Source of the DNA: Heliocidaris erythrogramma
Taxonomy: Eukaryota; Echinodermata; Echinoidea; Camarodonta; Echinometridae
Length of the DNA: 64,000 bases
Assembly: GCA_025617745.1 (NCBI GenBank)
Contig: CM046853.1
Location: forward strand, 31,671,313 to 31,735,312
Direction: 5' to 3'
Under the pieces are notes generated by a model. That model ran no database searches, was not told where the DNA came from, and saw only the letters and a program-made list of their open reading frames with translations. Below, in pieces: positions 9,791 through 19,843 of the stretch. Made by a program: the position numbers and the translations under genes. Each line of letters begins with the position of its first letter. Position 1 is the first letter of the stretch.

Positions 9791-10380
9791 ATCATAAAAA
9801 ACATTTACATAACATAAAATAAAGCATACATATAAAGTGAAAAAAATATGTTACAAAATAATCATAAAATATGATATACATCACAAAGGTGATCTGGAGA
9901 AAATACAGGGGAAAGAGAGTATTTATGAGAATGAGGAGACAGCTAGAAAGGTAATGCCTTATTAGTGCTGCCACCTTAACAAAAAAAAATGCATTCTAAT
10001 TATAGTGCTTTCAGTGATTTTTTTTTGAAGACATTTTTTATAAACGTACAAGGTTTTTTTTTTTCTTTTCATCTAATTACACAAACACTTTTGTAATTTG
10101 TTTTTAGTAAAGTGAACTTAAGTGAAATGTAGGCCTAGGCCTATTGTTGCACTTGAGGACGTCCAAAGTTTGTTTGTTTGTTTGTTTTTAAATAAAGTGT
10201 TCTTGAAAATTATGCTTTAATAGACGAGGTCTTTAAAGTTGATTGGCAATACTGAAAATCTTCATCCTCACGCTAACTTACACTTTCCTCATATATGAAC
10301 TATGACACCTAAAAATGTCCACAAATATGTTATCACACATTTATGTCAATGACATGAGATATCAGGAAAATATTTCAGCG

Positions 10381-10526
10381 CCAGGGCAGCGTTTTATCAA
10401 ACCGTCATAGGTCAAAGTTCGCCGACGTCCCATTGAAACGCGTGTGTTGAAAATAATTAACACCTGTTTCAATATAGGATGTCGGCGAACTTGTACTGAT
10501 GACGGTTTGGTGAAACGCAGCCCTGG
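10381..10526. mobile_element. Foldback MITE, CAGGGC-ended
   Basis: The two halves are inverted copies: CCAGGGCAGCGTTTTATCAA at the left pairs with TTTGGTGAAACGCAGCCCTGG at the right, and pairing extends to the central AT-rich loop near 10455. The end sequence resembles hAT-type termini (CAGGGC..). I could not identify a clean duplication. Confidence 0.75.
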
Positions 10527-10539
10527 GTAGTTTGTGGAG

Positions 10540-10842
10540 GTGGAGGTGTCGTAGTATAGTATAGTGGTTCATTCACTTGACTCTCAATCCAAGGGTTGAG
10601 GGTTCGAATCTCAGCCCGGCACTAGCGTCTTTTGGCAAGACATTAATCCACATTTGCCACTCTCCACCCAGGTGTTAAATTGGGTACCTAGCAGGATTTT
10701 ATTCCTTGAATTGCGCTGATTACGGCCGCCCGAGATAACGCCAGGATATTTATATACAAACCCGTTGGAAGCGCGTAGGGACGTTATATCATAATTTGAG
10801 ATGCGCCATACAAGAAAGGTTTATTATTATTATTATTACTAT
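10540..10842 (+). mobile_element. tRNA-derived SINE, copy 1
   Basis: The 5' tRNA-like head has an A-box-like TAGTATAGTGG and a B box GGTTCGAATCT. It is followed by a body containing TTTGGCAAGACATTAATCCA and CAGGTGTTAAATTGGGTACC, then a tail of TATTATTATTATT. The same layout and sequence recur at 46521-46800, which establishes a family. Confidence 0.75.
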
Positions 10843-10944
10843 TATCATTATTAATATTATATCCCAATGCCCTTTTATGTAACGTCAGCTGATTCGAATT
10901 TTCTTGCTGCTATAGAAGGAATACAGTTTGTATGAAACACGCAA

Positions 10945-11185
10945 CACCCAGTGGCGTAGGCTAGGTCCAGGCATTGAGGGGCCACCTGCATCATTGGGGT
11001 GAAATGGTCTTCCTTAGTGGATTAAATGCAAATTCGCGACACGCTGTTGATTAGGGAAAAGGAAAGGATCGTAGGATCGCAGCATCTTCGTTTCAAGTTC
11101 CATTTCACCTATTCCCCTTTTTTATACGTTTGTCCCGTTCTTTCTTTCTCTGACCCCCGTATAGCTACACCCCTGGATACTGCTT
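10945..11185 (+). repeat. Dispersed repeat with CAGTGGCGTAG / CTACACCCCTGG ends
   Basis: The left end CAGTGGCGTAGGCTAGG and the right end ATAGCTACACCCCTGGATAC are roughly inverted to each other. Related starts (TGGCGTA..) occur near 11860, 23775, 61230 and 62660. Non-coding. Confidence 0.45.
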
Positions 11186-11346
11186 TCTACTTAATATAAC
11201 TCAATCTAAATTCAACCGGAGCCTCTCAGTGCATTATATTGATTACTACAAAAAATGTCTGACCACGGTGTAACTGACTGACTCAAATAGTGACTCGTTT
11301 AGGTACCGTTATGTTATTGCTCAATACCCTCAAAATATTTGTTATA

Positions 11347-11523
11347 CAGCCCTTGAAGAAATGATTAGACCAAGCTTCTGTAATAAGGGTACTATAATAT
11401 GCATACAAATAAATACCAAATTCCAGCAATTATACCTTGCTTTTATGACATTTTATTTCCTTGTTACCACAAAAATAACACTATCAGTAACCATTCTTGG
11501 TCTAATCATTTTTTCCATGGCTG
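11347..11523 (+). mobile_element. Mariner-type MITE M1, copy 1
   Basis: It is flanked by TA on both sides. Its TIRs are CAGCC(C/A)T(G)GA..AATNATTAGACCAA at the left and TTGGTCTAATCATTTTTTCC at the right. Related copies lie at 15674-15881 and 57578-57784. Non-coding, 177 bp. Confidence 0.75.
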
Positions 11524-12159
11524 TATACATTCCCTCCTGCAGTTGTAATCTTGATAGTGTTTATGTTTCATCTAAACATATAATTACTGGCCAATTTATT
11601 GTCACCTGCTCTGACTGCCCTTTTATAGCAATTCTCTCCCAACAAGCACACTTCATAAATCCCATTGGCAGATCGGTGTATTCAGCAAATTGATGAACAG
11701 TGGGGATCCTCCTTGCGGGACGTAATGTATACATGCCTACCTGGGCAGCCCCAAACATACCTATTGTATCATGTGTATATTGGTTGCATTGGATTTTTTA
11801 GTCTGGGCGTTCAAACAGGGCGACGGGGAGGGGGTGCCGGCTTCGCCCTAATGCTGGATACGCCACTGAGTCCTAACCTCAAAACTGACCCTGTATGTGA
11901 ATCAATAATTATTTACGTATATATGGAACTACCTGCCCTTGGATACAATGGACGTTCACTCACGAGTTTGCATTTATTAGAAGATGATGCTTTCCCAGCG
12001 TGTCTCATGAATATTTTAAAAATCACCTTCTGTTATTCTAATGTGTGTGCATGCTCTCGCATTATCACTGAATAAGTAAACTTTAATGGACATTGCAACC
12101 TGCAACAGCTTGATTGGATTTTAAATTTCTTTCATTGTAATTATATCTTGTTTCCATGC

Positions 12160-12350
12160 ACTCCTCTGTCTCTCTCTCCCCTCTCTCTCTCCCTTTATTG
12201 CTAAGGAGAGGCATAGATAGAGAGGGGCAAAGAGGGAGCGAGAGAGAGTCAGAATGAGGCAGAGAGACAAAGAGGGACACTGAGGGGAAGGGAGAAAAGG
12301 GGAGAGAGACAGCGAGAGAGAGCGAGCGAAAGAGTGGGGATGGGGGAAGA
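12160..12350. repeat. (CT)n/(GA)n microsatellite region
   Basis: CT-rich sequence (12165-12195) is followed by GA-rich sequence (12205-12345), a near-inverted pair. Between M1 and here (11524-12160) I see no gene; the 136-aa frame at 11665-12075 has no recognisable domain. Confidence 0.7.
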
Positions 12351-12530
12351 AAGAATGAATTATTTTCGTAATAAGACTCCATTTCAGTGATTTTTTTTGT
12401 TTGTTACTAATAATGATAAATAAAGATCATAAAAATGAAATAATGAATGATGTTGGTATTACGCTAAAACATAACATTCCAAAGCACTTACCATCATTAC
12501 CATCATTCTTCACTCCACTGAAGCATTTTA

Positions 12531-13101
12531 GTTAGTCTAGGTCTAGACGTTTGTAATTATTTTGTCCGAAAAAAACCTGTGTGCGTGCACCATAGACAAA
12601 TCATTGTAGCTTCATGGACAAATCAAGGAGTTATGATAACTCCTTGGACAAATTAAAGGCGTGCACCCAACGTAGAACATAGTCTGCAAGCACAAACCCT
12701 AATTTGAAACTTTATCAGAAAATCATTGTGTCTTGAGAGAAACCTAATTCAGCTACCTTCTGGTCGTGTTAATATATAGTACATGGCCTACTGTAGTCTT
12801 ACAGTGCAGACACTGTTTTACAACTGACCAGGGTTTGTGCCTGCAAACTACGTAGAACCAGTAGGTGGAAGAGAGATGGTGCTAAGTCCTCTGATTCACT
12901 CTTCCAAACCAAGGAGCCTTATCACAGTCTGTGATAACTCCTTGCCCAAACAATCATTCACTCTCCCAAACAAACGGTTTTTGGGGGAGAATGATTCAGA
13001 TGACTTAGCACTTCTCTCTTCCATCTCCCTGGTTCTACGTTGGGTGCACTCACACATGGTTTTACGGAAAAAAATAATTACAAACGTCCAGAACTAGACT
13101 A
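12531..13101. mobile_element. Long-TIR foldback element
   Basis: About 60 bp at the left end (GTCTAGACGTTTGTAATTAT ... GTGTGCGTGCACC) is repeated inverted at the right end (GGTGCACTCACAC ... ATAATTACAAACGTCCAGA). The interior has smaller palindromes around CAAGGAGTTATGATAACTCCTTGG. Frames inside are non-coding. The same internal palindrome reappears near 39680. Confidence 0.7.
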
Positions 13102-13517
13102 CATTCTAGCCAGTGTATACCCCAAGAAAAACAAAAAAACAAACAAACTAGAATCAAGAAGTACAACCATGGACATTCCAGGTGTATCTCCATGGTACAA
13201 CGTCTCGAGTATGACGCACCAATAATACCTGGACGGGCCTTCACCCAGGTCATCCAATGGTAGCTTAGCACAATATCTAAAACCAATAAGTACTAGTATC
13301 ATAATCTAGCTGCATCTTGTATGACCTCAAAAAAACTTGCCAAATATACAAACCAATAACGATGTGCCATGACGGCATCCAACAATGTGTATATAAGCGC
13401 AATGAAGCATAAATGAATAGATGGAACAGCATCCCCTACTTCGTGTACAATGTGAAATGTGATTGTGGTGAATTACTAATTGTGTTAACCTTAAGAACTT
13501 TCTGTACACTCGGCATA

Positions 13518-13539
13518 CCCCCCCCCCCCCCCCCCCCCG
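13518..13539 (+). repeat. Poly-C tract
   Basis: About 20 uninterrupted C's. Runs this long are common in this window and usually lie inside dispersed repeats; their exact lengths are unreliable. 13102-13517 shows no gene. Confidence 0.7.
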
Positions 13540-13688
13540 AGAAGGCTTGGAATTGTCCGGCGAGCGCCTTTCTTTTTTACAACCAAGCCTAGGCAGAACC
13601 CCTTTTTGAGGACTTTGAAACAGACTACAAGTATCGGACTTGTATCGGACTTGTATTTTCTTACTCAGTCACCTTATTTTTAAATAAG

Positions 13689-13713
13689 CAAACCCTAACC
13701 CTAACCCTAACCC
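13689..13713 (+). repeat. Short interstitial telomere-like (CCCTAA)n
   Basis: Four tandem CCCTAA units. Other short TTAGGG stretches lie at 14902-14917 and about 21290-21305. They are too short to be a telomere and fit interstitial seeds or random tracts. Confidence 0.6.
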
Positions 13714-13747
13714 TAATAAGCAAAAGAAAATTTCGTAATATAAACCT

Positions 13748-13895
13748 CTGCCGAGGTTCGAACTCGTGGCGACCAGTCTGTCCGAGGTTTGCTCCCTGCG
13801 GGGCAACGGCATGAATCAGGTAACGATCAAGGTGCCCTCTCGCGGCATAAAAACGCCCACAATCTGCGGTTGAGTATCCCTTTAACTCGACTTTA
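13748..13895 (+). repeat. Fragment related to the right end of the TTAA element
   Basis: Matches 33350-33475 closely: GCGACCAGTCTGTCCGAGGT, GGGGCAACGGCATGA, then AATCTGCGGTTGAGTATCCC and TTTAA. It is a solo or truncated copy of the family that carries the CCATGG satellite at 31.4-33.5 kb. Confidence 0.7.
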
Positions 13896-14021
13896 GACCA
13901 AGCTTAAAAATTCAGCGTCCGGGTTTAAATTTTAGTAGAATACACACGAAATAAATCCCGGAGCAATAGTCGCCGAAGCAAGAGTCGGATCACCAAAGAC
14001 GACACAATGCAACGTACGTAC

Positions 14022-14332
14022 CCGACAATGACGAACCCCCCGCCGTAGTAGACTAGCACGGCACAGAATGGCGATACCGGGCACACAGAGAGAATGATCA
14101 TGGAGAGCGCATCGAATACTTTCATGTCGAGTAGGAGAGCGAGGAGATAACCGACCAGGGGTTGGATGAAGTACTGGAGTCCCAGCCCGATCATGACGCT
14201 CTGCGGTAGGTGCATCTCTTTGCGGGAGAAATCGTCCATGGAGATGAAGCAGCCCATACCGAACATGACCACGGCTGTACCGAGGTAGCTGATGATTACC
14301 ATGGCCATAAGAAACAAATCGGGGGAATGGTC
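14022..14332 (-). CDS. SLC10-family transporter, copy A, core membrane exon
   Basis: The acceptor TTCTCTAG precedes the exon, and the donor GG|GTACGT splits a glycine codon exactly as in copy B. The translation starts DHSPDLFLMAMVIISYLGTA and contains FGMGCFISMDDFSRKE (equivalent to the SLC10 FALGCNVEIKKF region), a helix LQYFIQPLVGYLLALLLDMK, and IILSVCPVSPFCAVLVYYGG. In SLC10 proteins CCPGGTASN normally contributes to the sodium site; here GGTASN is replaced by VSPFCA. This 311-bp exon is followed by a 7.2-kb intron packed with repeats before the next exon at 6836. Confidence 0.85.
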
Positions 14333-14767
14333 CTAGAGAATGAAACCGTCGCACAAAGATATGGTTTATGTATTGTTATTTTATCAATTATGACAATGCT
14401 TTTGAAAAGAAAGAAGATTTTTTTTTTACTTGTTCCTAAGGTTTTGCTCCGGACCGCTTCTCGTGGTTTGACTGCATGGGTCCTTAATTATAATCCATTG
14501 AAAATAAAGTTTTTTAAAATGAGAAGTAAAATAACAGAAGTTTTTAAAACTGTCATTGCTCCGGATCGCTTTTCATCTTACTGATGGTTCCACCAGTTTC
14601 GTAACATTCATTAAAAATATCTAAATATCACTTCTTTCTCTTGAATAAAACTATTTGAATTTCTTCACTTCGTTATCTTTTATAGTAAAGTAAAGAATTT
14701 GTAAAGTCATGTAGATCTATAGCACGCTCATTTCCATACTGAACTACGACTTTAGACATGTTAGAGA

Positions 14768-14787
14768 GGGGGGGGGGGGGGGGGGGT
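14768..14787 (+). repeat. Poly-G tract
   Basis: About 18-20 G's, between the SLC10 copy A exon and its possible upstream exon. The rest of 14333-14968 shows no gene. Confidence 0.6.
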
Positions 14788-14968
14788 GAGGGAGTCGACC
14801 CACCGTTTATCCGGCCTCGTTTTTTAAATTTCCACGTGGATAAGGGTATGGGCACGTTTTAAACTATAAGGAGAAATTTAGGATTAGGCTGGGTATAACA
14901 TTAGGGTTAGGGTTAGGCAGGCTATAATAGGGTTTGCCTTAAACAACCCCAAGGCGTTTGCATCCTTA

Positions 14969-15105
14969 CCGTTGTAACGCTTGCTTCAAGCATAGTCTCG
15001 GGCAACGAGACGTTGCTCAATCCGACACCAACGGCTACGCCGCTTTCCATTCTCGATAGGCTTTTATTTGACGATGAGGTTGATGAATATACCACGCAGC
15101 TCAAT
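14969..15105 (-). CDS. Possible upstream exon of SLC10 copy A (tentative)
   Basis: On the minus strand an open stretch ends EASVTT at a clean GTAAGG donor in phase 0, the phase required by the exon at 14332, and 636 bp upstream of it (483 bp for the equivalent pair in copy B). Near its beginning a second frame reads ELRGIFINLIVK, resembling DLRNTELLIIVE of copy B, but then hits a stop. It may therefore be a decayed homologue of exon 50426-50550 or a chance frame. Confidence 0.35.
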
Positions 15106-15673
15106 CAAGGAACAATTCGTCCAAGTTGGACAATCTGTATGAATAAGATTAAAGAAAAATTAATTACTCAGGGGTGGATCAAGAATTGTCAGAAAAGGGG
15201 GTGCGGATATGATGAAATTCGCAAAAGTTCACTATGGGGATATGATTGCCATCCCAGATTTGACTTCTTTTTTTATCCCGAGAATAAGTTTTTTGAAAAT
15301 ATACACTATAGTTACAAACTTATCTAATATAATCTTTTTCTCGATATTTATGAAAGAAAAACTTTCAAGTTTAAATAAGTGCATATACATGAGTGCAAAG
15401 AAAGAAATTGTACTAATATTTCTTGGGCAAGAGCATTTCATGGCATTTTTGTTTTCATTTGTGAATGATCATCATCAATCCCTAAATCTTTGATCTGTGT
15501 TTCTGATTTTTCTGCTTTTTGGACGGGTAAATTTATTTGCCCACGTTACGCAGTATAGCTGGTAAATGTTGTTTATACGGCAATAAGAGAGATTGCTAAG
15601 TCGGGCAAGCGTGACGGAATCAATTAATTCCACATAGTAAATAGTGGGTAGTTTGAATATGAAAGAAGGTATG

Positions 15674-15881
15674 CAGCCATGGAAAAATTATTAGACCAAA
15701 ATGGTTACTGATAGTGTTATATTTCTGGTAAGAAGGAAAGAAAATATCATAAAAGCAAAGTATAATAGTTGGAATTTGGTTTTCCTTAAATGAAATACAA
15801 AGACAAATCATTTTTATAATTTTGTTTGCATATTAGTACCCTTATTACAGAAGCTTGGTCTAATAATTTTTTCCAGGGCTG
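15674..15881 (-). mobile_element. MITE M1, copy 2, inserted in repeat A1
   Basis: TIRs CAGCCATGGAAAAATTATTA and TAATAATTTTTTCCAGGGCTG. It interrupts A1 at a TA; the uninterrupted site is preserved in A2 (ggaggTAcagatgcttgag near 21050), so the insertion postdates the duplication of the repeats. Confidence 0.8.
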
Positions 15882-16599
15882 TAGATGCTTGAGTAGGGTG
15901 CGGTGCATGAGAAGAGTCATTCTAGCCTTCCACCGCTAGCACGTCTTTTTTGGAGCAGCGAGTTCTTGGCTAGCGTTTGGTTTCAAGCGAAATTTTCAAC
16001 ATGGATTCAATGAGAGTGTCTGAGTTTATCGACACAATATAGTTAACCAGAGTCGAAACGGGGTTTTACAAGATTTTGATCTGTCTAATATTAAAGAAGC
16101 TGTGCAATTTTCAGATTTTTGGCAGCGTTTTAGCTTAGTCGTGGTGGAGCAGACGAAATTGGAGCTCTGATTTTCTTGCGGAGAGCCTGGTCACCGGAAC
16201 GTTGATTGTCGAGCAAGAAGCATATAAGATAAGTGAAACTTATTATGAGGATAGAGGGAAAGAAATAGAGTCTTCTTTTGAAATTGAAAAAAAAAAGAAG
16301 AAGAAAGAAATGGAACGTGAAATTGAATCTGTATGGATCATAATGAATACACAGTTTATAACTTGGGAAAGGGGAAGAAAGTTGTTTCTGTTGGTTATCT
16401 GAAACAAAAGCGCACGGGAAGCTGTCTGAAAAGGGGCTAATAAGGAGATTTTAGACATTGTTGAGAATGGTTTCAAATTGCCTTTGTACTCTTATGTCAC
16501 ATGAGCAGATTCCTACGGAATCATTTGATTTTTTGTGCAAGAATGAATACGAAGATTACTAAGAGAAAGTATGAAATTAAGAATAAAGACACCTGCGAC

Positions 16600-16874
16600 C
16601 ATTGGCGGATCAGGGGGGGGGGGCACTTCCGGCCCGTGCCCCCCCCCCCCCCCCTCGGAAGAAAAGTATGCGTTTTGACCATAAAGGATCCTTTTGTCGA
16701 TTGTGCCTCCCCCCTTTTAGATTTTTTTTGCTTGTCAGAGAATTATGGAGGGGAACTGGACCCCCATAATCCCCCCCCCCCCCCACTAAGGGACTTTTCG
16801 AGAAGTTTTCCAAAGGTTGACAACCTGCATTTGTGTGCCCCCCCCCCTTATACTAAATCCTGGATCCGCCCCTG
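16600..16874 (+). mobile_element. hAT-like MITE H1, copy 1
   Basis: Termini CATTGGCGGATC and GGATCCGCCCCTG are inverted copies. The flanks CCTGCGAC (16592-16599) and CCTGCAAC (16875-16882) form an 8-bp duplication with one mismatch, as expected for hAT. The interior is dominated by G and C runs. Its 130-aa frame is a by-product. Confidence 0.75.
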
Positions 16875-17291
16875 CCTGCAACAAACCACTTGACTGTTTA
16901 TGAAAATAAGAGCAATTGTAGATTTGTCATTGTACGAGAGTAAGATTAAGTAGGAAGATGCATCAGTTGCCATGCAGGGATGTTTTCCTAGACTTTAAAT
17001 CAGCATACCATTATGTGGAAATATTTTGAAGAGCGCAGGTAGTATCTCAGTTTTGCTTGGGAGTTTGATGGTTAAATAGTCATTATATCCAGTTCCTTAC
17101 GAAATTTCTACTGCGGGTTACAATTTTACAAAGTTAACCAGAGTTCTAGTCAAGTACTATACTGCATGGAGCGGTTAATTAAAAAAAATAAATGAATAAA
17201 AGAAGAATAAAAATGGTCATGTTTCTAAATGATCATACATTTCAATGACATGGATAAGGCTACTAAGTAAGCCTGCCAGGTTTACCAACAT

Positions 17292-17461
17292 GATTAAGTC
17301 AGAATTGAAATAACCTGAGCTTTATTTTAGCACTGTTTTAGTGCGATTGGGTCAGGGTGCCCAGAAGTATATAAATTGAGGTTATTGGAGTTAGCAGATT
17401 GATTAAGTCAGATTTGAATAACCTGAGCTTTATTTTAGCACTGTTTTCGTGCGATTGGGTC
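17292..17461 (+). repeat. Local direct duplication (two ~61-bp copies)
   Basis: 17292-17353 and 17401-17461 both run from GATTAAGTCAGA to TTAGTGCGATTGGGTC-like sequence. It lies inside the interior of the split-repeat element. Confidence 0.7.
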
Positions 17462-17480
17462 TACCCAATTCTAGTGCAAT

Positions 17481-17701
17481 ATACCGCTTCGGTATTGTAT
17501 GCAAATTGTATACATACCTTTCAAACAAAGCTTGTTCTTGACAACCTGAAAGCTTGCCAGACATAGCAACAAATAATGTATGCAAACTGGATTCCAAGTA
17601 TTGAGGCTCGTTTATAAACAGCAGTTTAATGAATAGCTAGGTGCTCAGAGAATATATGTGCATAAATTTGTATACATTACAGAAGCGGTCTGTTGGGTCA
17701 G
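17481..17701. mobile_element. MITE M2 (ACCGCTTC ends), copy 1
   Basis: Ends ATACCGCTTCGGTA and TTACAGAAGCGGTCT; the interior contains GACAACCTGAAAGCTTGCCA. A second copy with the same interior is at 43721-43928. Confidence 0.7.
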
Positions 17702-18968
17702 GATGCCCAGTATTATATACATTACACATAATATATAATTGTGAGAAATTAAAATGAGAGAATGATGGTTGCGTAGCTTGGATCAGGGTTCCCCGGAGCT
17801 ATCCTCCCTTTTTTGAAGTTTTTGCAAAGGTTGAAAAAATATGATATTTTACGGATGAGAGAATGCAAAAATGATGTAAGTTAATTCATAATATAAAGTT
17901 CATGAAGTGAAGATACTAATTCCTGTACCGGTTTAGCAGGATTTGCAAGCCAAATATCCAACCTACTGTTGGAACGTTCAGATGAAAACAAAATAATTAA
18001 GTTTTTCAAATGTAACAATAGTCGGGAATCATGAAATGTCCCGAAAGATTTTAGTTTCCGAAGAAACAGAACCAATGTTTTGGTACAAGATATTAGATAG
18101 GATTAAAGGTATATCCATTATATATCGTGAATTCGTGAAATTGTTATTTGATCACAGATGAATCAGGCATCGGATGCGGGTCATAAATCAGTTAAGTTCC
18201 AACCTGGTAGTGATTGTCTCTTGGGCAGATTATGAAATGGAATATTGCTTTTCATGGAGAGAAATTGAAGCTCTGAGTATAGAGCACTGAAATGCGTTTG
18301 TGCCATGCCTGGAAGGGCAGAAAAAAATCGTTGGTAGACGAAATGTGACGAGAATAGTCCAGAAAGGTATCGAAAACAGACAATTGCAAAAGATTTCAAT
18401 TGAAATACATGTACATGAAACATGCGAGCTTTATGGCTTTGCCATATTTTCATGTGGCTTGGATTCCAAGGGATCATAATGTTTTGAGGGCTGTTGGTCT
18501 CAGTATAAAATTGCAGACAGTGTTGATCAGGTCATATGCTTTTAGATAATTCAGTTTATAGAACGTAAACAGTTTTGCATGTGGATATATTGATACATGT
18601 AATTCAACATGTTAACGATTTTATTCGAGATGGGGATGCCCAATACAGAAAGGGTAGATTCGTTTAGTTGAAACAGATGTGAGGAACTAATGAATTTGAT
18701 TGGTGTGTACCTCCACTTTGTTTAGTAGCAATGCATGATAAGGTCGAAGGTACTTTACTTGTAAGGCAGTGAAAATTGGCATAATATTGAGCGATTTTTT
18801 TTTTTCATACCATGAAGGAAGTGGCTATAGCGGAATTTTTGTTCCCGAAGATCAAAAGTTTACAATCCCTGCTTTGAAACTACGTTTTTAGATATGTTTA
18901 TTTTCATTTTAACAGTGCCTAGGATTAAAGAGATCGATTTCGAGCATCCGACAAACTGACTGCTTCTA

Positions 18969-19843
18969 GCTCATCGACGGCTATACGCACTGGGAGGAGT
19001 TCACGATCAACAAGTACTTTAAAGGGAAATCCAACCTTAATAGCAAGTTGCTTTGAAAGAGAGAGGAAAAATCAGATAAGCAGATTGGTGAAAGTTTGAA
19101 CGAAATCGTACAAGCAATAAGAAAGTTATGAATTTTTGAAATTTGTAATCACTCTACATATGGGAATTTCAAATTGGCCGAATAGGTAATGTCACAGTGA
19201 TGTAGCTGTGGACAACTCCCCCGTTCGCTCCGACGCACAAAATGTCTAAAATGTTCCTTTTTTTTTTAATGTTACTTTTTTTTCCAAAATGTATTACTCA
19301 TTATGATCTATTTCTTTCATGAGGACCTATAACAATATGCTATTTCCAATATATTTTGAGTACTGTCCTGGGGGTAAAAGCGCCTCGAAGAAAACCGCAA
19401 ATTAATTATATTTTTGTGTACGACAAACACAAATGTCACAATCTACTCACCAAATTGCCAATTTGAGATTCGCATAGATGTAGTGATCTCATTTTTCAAA
19501 CATCCATAACTTTCTTAGTCCATGTCCGATTTCTTTCAAACTTTTCACCATCCTGTTTTTCTTATTTTTCTGCTTTCACACAAATCATCTTATTACAAAG
19601 GTTGGATTGCCCTTTAAGTACTTCGTAATGGGTGTATTTTATACTGCAGAGGGCAGCAGAGCTCCGTCGGCTGAACATGAGCATATTCACGCGTTACTTG
19701 TATCTGAGAAGTTGTTTGACCAGGAGTTCCCTGGTTTGACGAAGGAAGTTGTCATGAAATATGGGCCCATGTTCATGGGCTTACAATATCCAATAGCTAA
19801 TGATTTTATGTTTAATTTGGTTGATGCTGAAGGGACAGCATGA
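18969..19843 (+). pseudogene. Split ORF remnant in the element interior
   Basis: Frames on the two sides of the MITE at 19020-19616 join exactly if the MITE and one 7-bp duplication are removed: LIDGYTHWEEFTINKY continues into FVMGVFYTAEGSRAPSAEHE and on to a stop at 19841. I do not recognise the protein. Preserved reading-frame continuity indicates the MITE landed in a formerly coding stretch, probably an ORF of the split-repeat element. Confidence 0.5.
19020..19616. mobile_element. MITE M3 (TAAAGGGxAATCCAACCTT ends)
   Basis: TIRs TAAAGGGAAATCCAACCTT and AAGGTTGGATTGCCCTTTA, flanked by AGTACTT at 19013-19019 and 19617-19623 (7-bp duplication). The interior contains inverted segments AAGAAAGTTATGAATTTTTGA and CATCCATAACTTTCTTAG. 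Related fragments lie near 34960-35090 and 37480-37600. Confidence 0.75.

Noticed and set aside
11665-12075. 136-aa ORF
   Set aside because: It spans a dispersed-repeat fragment (about 11800-11870) with no homology I recognise.
13689-13713. Chromosome-end telomere
   Set aside because: Only four CCCTAA units with unique sequence and genes on both sides.
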